The notes under the pieces: model-generated
What the model was told of the DNA's origin: nothing
The model's database searches: none
What the model saw: the letters and a program-made list of their open reading frames with translations, nothing else
Part shown: positions 42,885 through 53,431 of the stretch, one piece after another
How positions within the stretch are numbered: the first letter of the stretch is position 1
Layout: each line of letters begins with the position of its first letter
Origin: Bradyrhizobium sp. CB82
GTDB lineage: Bacteria; Pseudomonadota; Alphaproteobacteria; Rhizobiales; Xanthobacteraceae
DNA: 64,000 bases
Assembly (NCBI RefSeq): GCF_029714405.1
Contig: NZ_CP121650.1
Span: 1,178,001 to 1,242,000 of the forward strand
Direction: 5' to 3'
Position numbers and translations under genes: made by a program

Positions 42885-44891
42885 ATGCGCTTCACACCCC
42901 AATTCCTCGACGAGCTGCGTGCCCGGCTTTCGGTCTCCGAAGTCGTGGGCAAGCGCGTGAAGCTGAAGAAGGCAGGGCGGGAGTGGAAGGGGCTCTCGCC
43001 GTTCCAGCAGGAGAAGACGCCGTCCTTCTACGTCAACGACCAGAAGGGTTTTTACCACGACTTCTCCTCGGGCAAGCACGGCGACATCATCAACTTCGTG
43101 ATGGAGACCGAGGGCCTGCCGTTCGGCGAGGCGGTCGAGCGGCTCGCGAACATGGCCGGCCTGCCGCTGCCGGCGGCGACCCCGGATGCCGCGCGGCACG
43201 AGCAGCGGCGCCGGACGCTGCACGAGGTGATGGATCTTGCGGCAAAATTCTTCGCGGAGACGCTGGCCTCGCGGTTGGGCGCAAAGGCGCGCGGCTATCT
43301 CGCCGACCGCGCGATCTCGCCGGCGACGCAATTGCAGTTTCGCCTCGGCTACGCGCCGCCGCCGCCGGAACGCTTCGCGCTGAAGGAGCATCTCGGCAAG
43401 CAGGGCGTCTCGGTCGAGGACATGATCGAGACCGGGCTGCTCGTGGCCGGCAACGACATCCCGGTGCCCTACGATCGCTTCCGCGATCGCGTGATGTTTC
43501 CGATTACCGACTTGCGTGGGCGTGTCATCGCCTTTGGCGGGCGGGCGCTCGAGAAGGACGTTCCGGCAAAATACCTGAACTCGCCGGAGACGCCGCTCTT
43601 CCACAAGGGCGACAATCTCTACAACCACGCCACCGCGCGGAAAGCCACGCATGACGGTGCCGCGCTGATCGTGGTTGAAGGCTACGTCGACGTGATTGCG
43701 ATGGTCACGGCGGGCTTTGCCGGTGCGGTGGCGCCGCTCGGCACTGCATTGACCGAAAGCCAGCTCGCGCTGCTCTGGAAGATGGCTGACGAGCCGATCC
43801 TCTGCTTCGACGGCGACAAGGCTGGCCAGAAGGCCGCCTACCGCGCCGCCGATCTCGCGCTGCCTTTCCTCGCGCCCGGGAAGAGCCTGCGCTTTGCGCT
43901 GCTGCCGGAGGGACAGGACCCCGACGACCTCGTGCGCACCAGTGGCCGCGGCGCGGTCGAGGAGGTGATCGCGGCGGCGCGCCCGCTTGCAGACGTGATC
44001 TGGTCGCGCGAACTCGAAGGCGGCAGCTTCGTCACGCCCGAGCGCCGTGCGGCGCTGGAAGCGCGCATCAACGAGCTCAGCAACGGTATCCGCGACGAGG
44101 TCGTGCGGCGTTACTATCGCCAGGATCTCGCCGAGCGCCTCCAGCGCACCTTTGCGCCTGAAAGTGGCGGGCGCAGCGGATTCGCCGGGCGCGGCAATTT
44201 CCACTCGCAGCCCGGCCGCTCCTTTCAGCCCCGCGGCGGGGGCGGCGCGAATCGATTCGCCGGCCAGGGGCGCCGCGGCGGCCCGATTCCCACCTCGCTC
44301 CCCTCAGGGCCTTACCAGGCGGCGAGCCCGCAGCTTGCCGCAAGCCCGATCATGCGCGGACAGCGCAGCGCCATCTCCCGCCGGGAGGCCTTGATCCTGC
44401 AAAGCCTGATCAATCACCCCTGGCTGCTGCATGACCATCTGGAGGAGGTGGCGGCTCTGGAACTGGCGCACCCGGAGGCCCACAAGCTCCGCGCCGGCAT
44501 CATCGCGGCCTTTGCCAACGACCACCACCACAGCCCGGACCCGAGCGAGCAGGCCGAGAAAATGCGCGCAGACCTCGATCGGAGCGGATTTTCCCCACTA
44601 CTTCAAAGGGTTGAGCGTGTCATCACGACCCAGGCGGTGTTCGGGGCGCGCGAGGGCGCAGCGCGGGATGACGTTCTTGCGACTTGGAATCAGCTCGTCG
44701 CCTTGCATCGGCAGTGGCATTCACTACTTAGGGAGCTGAAAGACGCCGAGCTGGCCTTGGGGGAAGACCCCAGCGAGGCCAATTTGGCGTGGCTGCGTGA
44801 CGTCAAGGCCCGGATGGCCGAGGTCGACGGCACCGAAGCCCTGATCGAGGGTTTTGGCGAGCTGTCGGGCCGGTTTCAGAAGAGCGTATGA
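42885..44891 (+). CDS. dnaG: DNA primase DnaG, zinc ligands replaced
   Basis: This 668-residue primase synthesises RNA primers at the replication fork. The Toprim domain ('ALIVVEGYVDVIAMVTAGFAGAVAPLGTALTESQLALLWKMADEPILCFDGDKAGQKAAYRAADLALPFL') with its E-x-Y-x-D and DGDKAG metal site is intact, and the C-terminal DnaB-interacting region is present. In the N-terminal zinc-finger-like domain, the residues at the four Cys/His positions are S38, Q41, D59 and S62 ('GLSPFQQEKTPSFYV', 'GFYHDFSSGKHGD'). The fold sequence is otherwise conserved, so the domain probably holds its shape without zinc. It precedes rpoD in the classic macromolecular-synthesis arrangement. Confidence 0.97.
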   Translation: MRFTPQFLDELRARLSVSEVVGKRVKLKKAGREWKGLSPFQQEKTPSFYVNDQKGFYHDFSSGKHGDIINFVMETEGLPFGEAVERLANMAGLPLPAATPDAARHEQRRRTLHEVMDLAAKFFAETLASRLGAKARGYLADRAISPATQLQFRLGYAPPPPERFALKEHLGKQGVSVEDMIETGLLVAGNDIPVPYDRFRDRVMFPITDLRGRVIAFGGRALEKDVPAKYLNSPETPLFHKGDNLYNHATARKATHDGAALIVVEGYVDVIAMVTAGFAGAVAPLGTALTESQLALLWKMADEPILCFDGDKAGQKAAYRAADLALPFLAPGKSLRFALLPEGQDPDDLVRTSGRGAVEEVIAAARPLADVIWSRELEGGSFVTPERRAALEARINELSNGIRDEVVRRYYRQDLAERLQRTFAPESGGRSGFAGRGNFHSQPGRSFQPRGGGGANRFAGQGRRGGPIPTSLPSGPYQAASPQLAASPIMRGQRSAISRREALILQSLINHPWLLHDHLEEVAALELAHPEAHKLRAGIIAAFANDHHHSPDPSEQAEKMRADLDRSGFSPLLQRVERVITTQAVFGAREGAARDDVLATWNQLVALHRQWHSLLRELKDAELALGEDPSEANLAWLRDVKARMAEVDGTEALIEGFGELSGRFQKSV

Positions 44892-45271
44892 CACAACAAT
44901 CATGCGGACAGCCGGGGCCGGAACCGCGAAAAGACTCGCCAAATCCAAGGTTTGGCGGCAGAAACAGGGTTAATCGAGGCTTAACGGTCTTGTAGCACTT
45001 TGGCCAACAGGCGGCCGCAGGCATAACAGACGCGTCAGGAATAAATCCGCGCATTCGCTGTTTGGCACTCTACCTGCATTCGCCGGCGACAAAAGGGGCT
45101 CACGAAGCGTTAGGCAAATCCGGCGAGAGAAGTTCTGGGGTGGCGAAAAAAGGTTTGCGCCGCCCTTTCCGTGTCGAGAGCTGACGAAGCGAGAGCGTCG
45201 AAAACAGGTTCAAGTGAATTCAGGCAGGCGCCGTGCGGGCCGCCTGTATGAAGCGCGTTTAGGAGCAATGG
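44892..45271. other. dnaG-rpoD intergenic region
   Basis: There are 380 bases with no conserved reading frame. The final 20 bases carry the AGGAGCA ribosome site for rpoD, and the region presumably holds the rpoD promoter. I cannot define -10/-35 boxes. Confidence 0.6.
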
Positions 45272-47431
<2,160 letters not shown>

Positions 47432-47475
47432 TGCGAGATGAATTGGCCGCCGGGTTCAGGCTTGGCCTCAGACTC

Positions 47476-47510
47476 AATAAACGGCGGGCCGAAAGCCCGC
47501 CGTTTATTTC
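47476..47510 (+). terminator. Intrinsic terminator of rpoD
   Basis: AATAAACGGCGGGC pairs with GCCCGCCGTTTATT over 14 bases around CGAAA, then TTCTT. Bases 47511-47803 hold nothing recognisable. Confidence 0.9.
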
Positions 47511-47803
47511 TTGGTCTTCAGCATCGCCCGGGGCTGGCAGGGACGACAACTTAAGATAGAAGTGTACCGCCGGATCGATGTGGTGGCAAGGTAAATCGTG
47601 ACGGAACAGTGACGCAGCGAACGCGATAAACATCTGTTGATCGCATCTGCAACTTGGCGCGGGCGAATTCGAGCAATTTGCTTGGCCTGCCGTGCTGTCT
47701 CGATCACGGCGCCGCGATTGGAACCCACCGCATTTGTATGCAGCGGCAGCAAGCTGCATCGATTCCATCATCCGTCAATGGCCCATTCGACCACGCATGC
47801 GCG

Positions 47804-48136
47804 CTAACGCGCCTCGTCGCTCAGTTTCTGCGGTGCCAGGTGCAACTTTCCACCGCCGCCTCCGCCGTCATCCTCCTTGCGTTCCTGCGCCATGATAGCG
47901 CTGCCCATCGCGGCCGAGCCGAAAGTGACGACGAAGGAGCCGAGCAGGAGGAAAATCGCGACGACCGGCGAACTGTCGGCGAAGATGAGATCACGCAAGT
48001 GCGCGGGATTGATGAGCAGCAGCCCGCCGACCAGCAGCGTCGCGGCGCAGGCGCCGATCGCGAGGTTGATCGCGAGCAGGCGGAACAGGGGAGTGCGCAG
48101 GAGCGCAAGGCGCCTTGGTTCGATGTCGTTGGGCAT
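47804..48136 (-). CDS. Small membrane protein, two transmembrane segments
   Basis: This 110-residue protein has hydrophobic segments 'LFRLLAINLAIGACAATLLVGGLLLI' and 'SSPVVAIFLLLGSFVVTFGSAAMGSAIM', and a polar Gly-rich C-terminal tail ('KEDDGGGGGGKLHLAPQKLSDEAR'). It is unrecognised in function, but similar two-span proteins are common in Bradyrhizobium. No operon partner is evident. 48137-48283 contains only part of a CATTTCGCGCTCGGA-type repeat. Confidence 0.68.
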   Translation of the reverse strand: MPNDIEPRRLALLRTPLFRLLAINLAIGACAATLLVGGLLLINPAHLRDLIFADSSPVVAIFLLLGSFVVTFGSAAMGSAIMAQERKEDDGGGGGGKLHLAPQKLSDEAR

Positions 48137-48283
48137 GGCCGATCAATTCAAGCTCGCTTGGGCGGATCGAACCTAGCACCGCCGCGCAAAGCCTCAACCC
48201 GCTGGCGTACAGATATCTCCACTGTCATTTCGCGCTCGGACCTTCGGGCCGCCCCCGGAATGACGAGGAAGAGGCGCGCTGCC

Positions 48284-48811
48284 TCACGCCGCCGGCGCGA
48301 CGCGGTTGGCCTCCTCGTTCTCTCGCGCCGCCGGCTGCCGCGCGAGCATGGTCTGCCACAGCGTGGCGATGCTCGCTTGCGTCGGCGGCGCGATGAAGCA
48401 GTGGCCCTCATTGTCGAAGCCGCAGAACCGCACGGATGCGTCGCTCTTCACCACCGTCAGCGCCTCGTTGATCATCTCCAGGCACGTCATGACCTGGCCG
48501 ACGTCCTCGAGCCGCGTGTGATGCAGGATGTCGATCAGGCGGAACGCCATCACCGTGGAGGGACCATAGGTGATGCCGGGCCGGCCGAATTCGAACAGCA
48601 CGTTGACCGCCGGGAAGACACCGCGGATGTGGTCGAGGATGCCGGCGATGTCCTCGACGCTGCAAGCGACGAGATGGGCGGCCTGCGGCGGCGTGGCGCG
48701 AGGGGCTTGCGGCACTGGCCCCAGCGAAGCGCTCACCTGCTGCTCGATCCATTGCCGCACCGGCGCCGGCGCGTTGCGGATCTGGTCCGCGGTCAATGTG
48801 ATTCCGATCAT
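48284..48811 (-). CDS. Conserved hypothetical protein
   Basis: This 175-residue cytosolic protein opens 'TADQIRNAPAPVRQWIEQQVSASLG' and has a central 'HLVACSVEDIAGILDHIRGVFPAVNVLFEFGRPGITYGPSTVMAFRLIDILHHTRLEDVGQVMTCLEMINEALTVV' region with helical character, followed by 'ASVRFCGFDNEGHCFIAPPTQASIATLWQTML'. I do not recognise a family. It is divergent from the MltB gene. Confidence 0.7.
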   Translation of the reverse strand: MIGITLTADQIRNAPAPVRQWIEQQVSASLGPVPQAPRATPPQAAHLVACSVEDIAGILDHIRGVFPAVNVLFEFGRPGITYGPSTVMAFRLIDILHHTRLEDVGQVMTCLEMINEALTVVKSDASVRFCGFDNEGHCFIAPPTQASIATLWQTMLARQPAARENEEANRVAPAA

Positions 48812-48953
48812 GCGCCTCTCCCTTTTCGGGCCAGTCTAGAAAGGCTGGCGCGGGCAGATATTGACGCGGATCAACCGCACTGCTTTGACGGTCGCAATGT
48901 TCCCGGGCATGATCGCCCGCGCGCTTCGCGCAAGGTCTTGAGGGATTTCTGAC

Positions 48954-49760
48954 ATGCTGAGATTAGGTCTGGCCGTCGCGTTCGTCGGTCTTTTGGCGAG
49001 CGGCCCGGCGCAGGCCGCTCGCTGCGGCGGCGACTTCAATAGCTTTCTCGCCGGCATGGCTTCGGAAGCGCAGGCCGCGGGCGTGTCGGCGAGCGTGACC
49101 GGCGCGGCGTTCAGCGGGGTGACCGAGGACGGCGCGGTGCTCGCCTTCGACCGGCGCCAGCGCTACACCTTCAACAAGAGTTTTGAGCAGTATGTCTCGA
49201 CCCGCGTCGGCGCTGGCCGCATCAATGGTGGCCGCGCGCTCTTGCAGCGCCACGCCGCGTTGCTCTCGCGTATCGAGCAGCAGTTCGGCGTGCCCCGGCA
49301 GATCCTGGTCGCGATCTGGGGTCTGGAGAGCGATTTCGGCAAGGGCGATATGGGCAAGCTGCCGGTGATCCGCACGCTCGCAACCCTCGCACATGATTGC
49401 CGCCGCACCGAGCTGTTCCAGGGCGAACTGCTCGCAGCGCTCAAGATCGTGCAGCGCGGCGACCTGCCGCTGCGCGACCTGATTGGCGCCTACGCCGGCG
49501 AGATCGGGCAGACGCAGTTCCTGCCGTCGTCCTACATCAAGTACGGCGTCGATTTCGACGGCGACGGGCGCGTGGACCTCCGCCACAGCGTCGCCGACGT
49601 GCTCGCCTCGACCGCGAACCTCTTGCACACCAACGGCTTCAAGATGGGCCAGCCCTACGGCGAAGGCTCCGCCAATTTCGAAGCGATGCGCGAGTGGAAC
49701 AGGGCGCTGATCTATCGCAAGACCATCGGATATTTTGCCGATCGGCTGATGGGGCAGTGA
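48954..49760 (+). CDS. Lytic murein transglycosylase, MltB type
   Basis: This 268-residue periplasmic enzyme cleaves peptidoglycan glycan strands to 1,6-anhydromuropeptides. It has a signal peptide ('LAVAFVGLLASGPAQA', cleaved near 21), then the MltB core 'FNKSFEQYVSTRVGAGRINGGRALLQRH' and 'ILVAIWGLESDFGKGDMGKLPVIRTLATLAHDCRRTELFQGELLAALKIVQRGD'. The catalytic glutamate is in 'WGLESDFG', and the substrate loop is 'GEIGQTQFLPSSYIKYGVDFDGDGRVDL'. It has no lipoprotein signal, so it is soluble. It is followed by a dispersed repeat and a broken SDR gene. Confidence 0.95.
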   Translation: MLRLGLAVAFVGLLASGPAQAARCGGDFNSFLAGMASEAQAAGVSASVTGAAFSGVTEDGAVLAFDRRQRYTFNKSFEQYVSTRVGAGRINGGRALLQRHAALLSRIEQQFGVPRQILVAIWGLESDFGKGDMGKLPVIRTLATLAHDCRRTELFQGELLAALKIVQRGDLPLRDLIGAYAGEIGQTQFLPSSYIKYGVDFDGDGRVDLRHSVADVLASTANLLHTNGFKMGQPYGEGSANFEAMREWNRALIYRKTIGYFADRLMGQ

Positions 49761-49782
49761 GGGGCGGCGAAGGCCTCAACCA

Positions 49783-49873
49783 TCGTCATTGCGAGTTGAG
49801 CACCGGCCGAGGGCCGACCGAGTCTTTCCGCGGATGCATTTCTGGATTGCTTCGCTGCGCTCGCAATGACGAG
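49783..49873. repeat. Dispersed repeat, CGTCATTGCGAG type, at the end of a broken gene
   Basis: CGTCATTGCGAG (49784) and CTCGCAATGACG (49860-49871) are the inverted ends of the unit also seen at 41302-41390. It lies where the 3' half of the SDR gene should be. Confidence 0.8.
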
Positions 49874-49944
49874 CTTGTGGCGCGTGCGTCCCATACTCTC
49901 GATGTCATCGCCCGCCTTGTGCGCAATTGCGCACTGGGCGTGCG

Positions 49945-50310
49945 ACCGCGCGTGCCGTGCACCACGCCCCAGAAATTGATGTCGAACAGCCACTCCCTCT
50001 GCGCCTGATCGATCTCCTCGAACGAGCCGAGCAGCGCGACGCCGGCATTGTTGACGAGGATGTTGAGCGCGGGATGCGCCGCGACCGCCTCGGTCGCGAA
50101 CCGCGCGACGTCCTCGGCCTCGCCGACATCGATACGGTGCACGCTGACCTTCCGGCTGCCGCCGATCTCGGCGGCCAGCGTCTTCAGCCCGGCCTCGTCG
50201 CGGTCGGCGAGCGCAACGTCGCAGCCGCGCCGGCAGAACTCGATTGCCAGCGCGCGGCCGATGCCGCTCGCAGCTCCCGTGATGGCGGCGGCGCCGCGGA
50301 TCGCTGTCAT
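49945..50310 (-). pseudogene. Short-chain dehydrogenase/reductase, 3' truncated
   Basis: The N-terminal Rossmann part is intact: 'AAAITGAASGIGRALAIEFCRRGCDVALADRDEAGLKTLAAEIGG' (TGxxxGIG cofactor motif), 'ILVNNAGVALLGSFEEIDQAQREWLFDINFWGVVHGTR'. After that the family's Ser and YxxxK catalytic segment is missing; the frame runs into repeat DNA and ends at 49786. It is therefore unlikely to be an active dehydrogenase. The start at 50310 is the MTAIRGAA methionine. Confidence 0.7.
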
Positions 50311-50476
50311 GATCCTTCCGTCGATGAGAAATGACACGGGCGAATGCGCGGCTGCGCCTATTGCATCGAGTTCCCCACGACTTTCTCAATTTGGAACCGA
50401 ACCATCCAGTACCTTTTCGGCTTAGCTCACAACCGATTTTGACGATCTGGTTCGCAGCAAGTCCAGGAGCAGGCCT

Positions 50477-50851
50477 ATGGGACAAGCAACGCCCTTTCGT
50501 TCGGTCGCACTGATCGTTGAAGACGACGACATGCAGCGTGAGATGCTGAGCCTTCTCCTGGAGGAGAGCGGCTATCACGTCATCCAGTGCGCAAGCGGCG
50601 AGGATGCCCGGCACGTTCTCGACGTGGCTGCGGGCACGCTGTGTTTCCTCATGACAGACGTGCAGCTCGCAGGCCGCACCGATGGGGTCGAACTCGCCCG
50701 CATCGCCAAGGAGCGCAACCCAAGACTGGACGTCGTCGTCACCTCCGGGCGTCCACTGACCCAGCCCTTGCCTGATGGCGCCAAGTTCTGGGCCAAGCCC
50801 TGGGCGCCACTGGACGTGCTGCGCGAGGCGGAGGCGGCCCAGCTATCCTGA
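50477..50851 (+). CDS. Single-domain response regulator (receiver)
   Basis: This 124-residue protein is a CheY-like receiver with no output domain. The acidic cluster is E15-D16-D17-D18 ('LIVEDDDMQ'), the phospho-acceptor is D61 ('FLMTDVQLAG'), the switch serine is S90 ('VVVTSGRP') and the lysine is K107 ('FWAKPW'). It may relay phosphate from an unlinked histidine kinase. No kinase lies nearby. The GTG/ATG start at 50477 is preceded by CAGGAGCAGG. Confidence 0.92.
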   Translation: MGQATPFRSVALIVEDDDMQREMLSLLLEESGYHVIQCASGEDARHVLDVAAGTLCFLMTDVQLAGRTDGVELARIAKERNPRLDVVVTSGRPLTQPLPDGAKFWAKPWAPLDVLREAEAAQLS

Positions 50852-50905
50852 CGACCCGTTGCTGAGCACGCTTTTCGCGGTGAGCGGCAATGGTAAGGTC
50901 GGATC

Positions 50906-51517
50906 ATGACCTGGTCATTCCTGCTCACCTCCCTGATCGTGATCGCTTCGCCCGGCACCGGCGTGCTCTACACGCTGGCGGCGGCTTTGACGCGCGGCTC
51001 GCGGGCGAGCGTCGCCGCCGCCTTCGGCTGCACGCTCGGCATCGTGCCGCATATGACGGCGGCGATGCTTGGGCTCGCCGCGGTGCTCCACACCAGCGCG
51101 CTCGCCTTTTCAGCGCTGAAATGGTGCGGGGTGGTGTACCTGCTCTACATGTCCTGGCAGGCGCTGCGCGAGACCGGGGCGCTGGCGGTGGAGGACCGGA
51201 TCGCGGAGCGTTCGAGCTGGCGGGTGATCGTCACCGGCTTTTTGATCAACATCCTCAATCCAAAGCTCTCGATCTTCTTCCTCGCCTTTCTCCCGCAATT
51301 CATCGCGACAGACGAGGCCCACGTGCTGGCGCGGATGCTCGAATTGAGCGGCGCCTTCATGGCGATGACCTTTGCCGTATTCGTGGTCTACGGCCTGTTT
51401 GCCGCCTCGTTGCGCGAGCGCGTCATGTCCCGCCCCCGTGTCATGGCCTGGCTGCGCCGCAGCTTCGCCGCCGGTTTTGCCGCGCTCGGCGCGAAGCTGG
51501 CGTTTGCGGAGCGATAG
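50906..51517 (+). CDS. LysE/RhtB family exporter
   Basis: This 203-residue membrane protein has five or six helices and the family N-terminus 'SFLLTSLIVIASPGTGVLYTLAAALTRGSRASVAAAFGCTLGIVPHMTAAMLGLAAVL', plus 'VTGFLINILNPKLSIFFLAFLPQFI' at about 110-135. It exports amino acids or derivatives; substrate unknown. It is distinct from the LysE gene at 38040-38660. A 54-base gap follows the receiver gene. Confidence 0.9.
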   Translation: MTWSFLLTSLIVIASPGTGVLYTLAAALTRGSRASVAAAFGCTLGIVPHMTAAMLGLAAVLHTSALAFSALKWCGVVYLLYMSWQALRETGALAVEDRIAERSSWRVIVTGFLINILNPKLSIFFLAFLPQFIATDEAHVLARMLELSGAFMAMTFAVFVVYGLFAASLRERVMSRPRVMAWLRRSFAAGFAALGAKLAFAER

Positions 51518-51601
51518 GCTTTTCACCTCGCCCGCGTCCCGCCGAAGCTTCAGCGAAGGCGGATGCGGGGAGAGGGATTGAGGCAGCCGAAGTCTGGCCA
51601 A

Positions 51602-51626
51602 TAAAAAAGCGGGCCTTGCGCCCGCC
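51602..51626 (-). terminator. Intrinsic terminator downstream of the Lys/Ala peptide gene
   Basis: On the minus strand GCGGGC-GCAAG-GCCCGC is followed by TTTTTTAT. It lies about 70 bases after the stop of the 20-residue peptide gene and supports a real transcript. Confidence 0.75.
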
Positions 51627-51696
51627 GTCCTTAAACTCGCCCCACCGACGCCCGGGCGGAGCGAGGCTCCACCCGGGCAAAGAACAAGAAGCAGCG

Positions 51697-51759
51697 TTAC
51701 TTCTTCTTGGCCTTCTTGGCCTTCTTCGCCTTCTTCGCCTTCTTCGCTTTCTTAGCCAT
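51697..51759 (-). CDS. 20-residue Lys/Ala-repeat peptide
   Basis: A very short gene: ATG at 51759 with a good ribosome site GAGAGGATACT, then Met-Ala and KKA units to a KKK end, stop at 51697-51699. The product has 13 lysines and 5 alanines among 20 residues, resembling the tail of histone H1-like or other DNA-binding proteins. It has its own downstream terminator. It could be a DNA- or RNA-binding peptide, but no function is known. Confidence 0.6.
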   Translation of the reverse strand: MAKKAKKAKKAKKAKKAKKK

Positions 51760-52177
51760 AGTATCCTCTCAAGGGTTAATGGTGGAACGCGACACGAGGG
51801 ATGCTCGGCGGAGGGCCAGCCTCGCAACATCCTCGACGCTAAACTCAGCAGATTCGCGGGCGCCTGCCCCGCGCTGTCACGCCGCTGTCATTACGTTATC
51901 CACAGCTGTTACGTATTTTCGGGTGCTTTCTGCGCGCGAATCCGCCAGCCGCACGCTCGTCTGCCGGCCTCTCGCTTGCGCCGAGCCATCCTTAACGAGG
52001 TCGCAATCCGCGCGGCGCATTCATGAATCCAAAACCAAACGCCAGCTTTCGGAGGTCGCAGTGAGATTCCGTTAAGCGCGATCGGCGCATTGTTCCACGC
52101 AAGAATACGGGGATGGTCATGGACGAACGGCAGAAGCCAAACCAAGGGGGCGGGGCAAGGCGCGTCGCGCGGTCGCC
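51760..52177. other. Intergenic region upstream of the diguanylate cyclase gene
   Basis: There are 418 bases without a conserved frame or repeat that I recognise. It presumably holds divergent promoters for the Lys/Ala peptide and the GGDEF gene. Confidence 0.5.
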
Positions 52178-53392
52178 ATGCTGAACGTACCGACAATCTG
52201 GACGGTGTTCGTCACCAACTTCCTCGCGCTGGGTCTGATCTGGGCCTACGTGGTGCGCGCCTATCCCAAGCTCGAGGCGGCGCGGTTCTGGACTGCATCT
52301 GCCCTCGTTGGTGCGGGCGGCGCCTCGACCGCAATCTTCCGACTGTTCGTCGACTCGCTCCTGCCGCTTCTGGCCGGTGGGCTCGGCGTGATCCTTGCCG
52401 CGTGCCTCGCGGCCATGGGCATCCACCGCTTCTATGATCGGCCGGTCTCCTGGCGCGGAACGGCCCTGATCGCGGGGCTCAGCCTCACCGCGATCGCCCT
52501 TTTCGCGTTTGTCTATCCGAGCATGCAGTTGCGCGTGCTGTGCTTCTCGCTGGGAGCGTCGGTGCCGCTTGCACTGACTTTGAAATTGCTGTGGTCGCAG
52601 CAGGACGATCGGGTCAATCCGGGAGCGCGGCTTGCCGGCCTCGTCATCATCACGATCATTGGGATCTTCGCCGTGCGGGTCATCGGCAACGCGCTCGGCG
52701 GAGACTTCTCCGTGCTGGCCGGCGGCCAGGCCCATTCGATGCTGGTGCTGGCCTCGTTGTTCCTGTCGATGACGCTCAATTTCGGCTTCCTGTTGATGGC
52801 GATGGACCGCCTGCGCAACGAGGTCGCCGATCTCGCGCTGCTCGACGACCTCACCGGCGTCGCCAACCGGCGGCACCTGCTGCAGCGCCTCACCGAGGAA
52901 TGCGCGCGCTCGGAGCGCCGCGGCGAGCCGTTCTCGCTGCTGGTCATCGATCTCGACGGCTTCAAGACCATCAACGACACCCATGGACACGCCGCAGGCG
53001 ATGCCTGTCTGCAGCATTTCACCCTGATGGCGCAGACGCGCCTCAGGCCCGGCGACATGCTCGCCCGCACTGGCGGCGACGAGTTCTGCATCGTGCTGCC
53101 GTCCTCGACCATGACCGAGGGGGCGCTCATTGCCCGCCGCGTGCTCGAGGTCTGCCGCAGGGACGCCGAAACCTGCTCGACAGGCGAGATTCCGATCGCG
53201 GTCTCGATCGGGGTCGCGCAGTGGGAGCGCGGCATCGGTCAATTTCCCGACCGGCTGATAGCGAACGCCGACCATGCGCTCTATGCCGCCAAGAAAAGCG
53301 GCAAGAACAATTTCGCGGTCTACGATCCGGCGCCGCCGCTCCAGCCGGACGCGCCGCAACTGCCAACCGAAGCGGCACCCAGGTTCGCGTAA
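52178..53392 (+). CDS. Membrane-anchored diguanylate cyclase (GGDEF)
   Basis: This 404-residue protein has an N-terminal membrane module of about six helices (to about residue 215) and a GGDEF domain ('ALLDDLTGVANRRHLLQRLTEECARSERRGEPFSLLVIDLDGFKTINDTHGHAAGDACLQHF'). The intact active site is GGDEF in 'MLARTGGDEFCIVLPSS'. The inhibitory I-site RxxD is present five residues upstream ('RPGDMLART'), so feedback inhibition by cyclic di-GMP is likely. There is no EAL domain. A Pro-rich tail of about 20 residues ends the protein. The sensed signal in the membrane part is unknown. Confidence 0.93.
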   Translation: MLNVPTIWTVFVTNFLALGLIWAYVVRAYPKLEAARFWTASALVGAGGASTAIFRLFVDSLLPLLAGGLGVILAACLAAMGIHRFYDRPVSWRGTALIAGLSLTAIALFAFVYPSMQLRVLCFSLGASVPLALTLKLLWSQQDDRVNPGARLAGLVIITIIGIFAVRVIGNALGGDFSVLAGGQAHSMLVLASLFLSMTLNFGFLLMAMDRLRNEVADLALLDDLTGVANRRHLLQRLTEECARSERRGEPFSLLVIDLDGFKTINDTHGHAAGDACLQHFTLMAQTRLRPGDMLARTGGDEFCIVLPSSTMTEGALIARRVLEVCRRDAETCSTGEIPIAVSIGVAQWERGIGQFPDRLIANADHALYAAKKSGKNNFAVYDPAPPLQPDAPQLPTEAAPRFA

Positions 53393-53431
53393 CGCATGCT
53401 AGGGTGGCGACGTAACGGACCGCCTCGCCTC

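Noticed and set aside
51697..51759. Idea that the Lys/Ala frame is low-complexity junk
   Set aside because: The ribosome site and terminator argue for a real small gene, so I kept it with moderate confidence.
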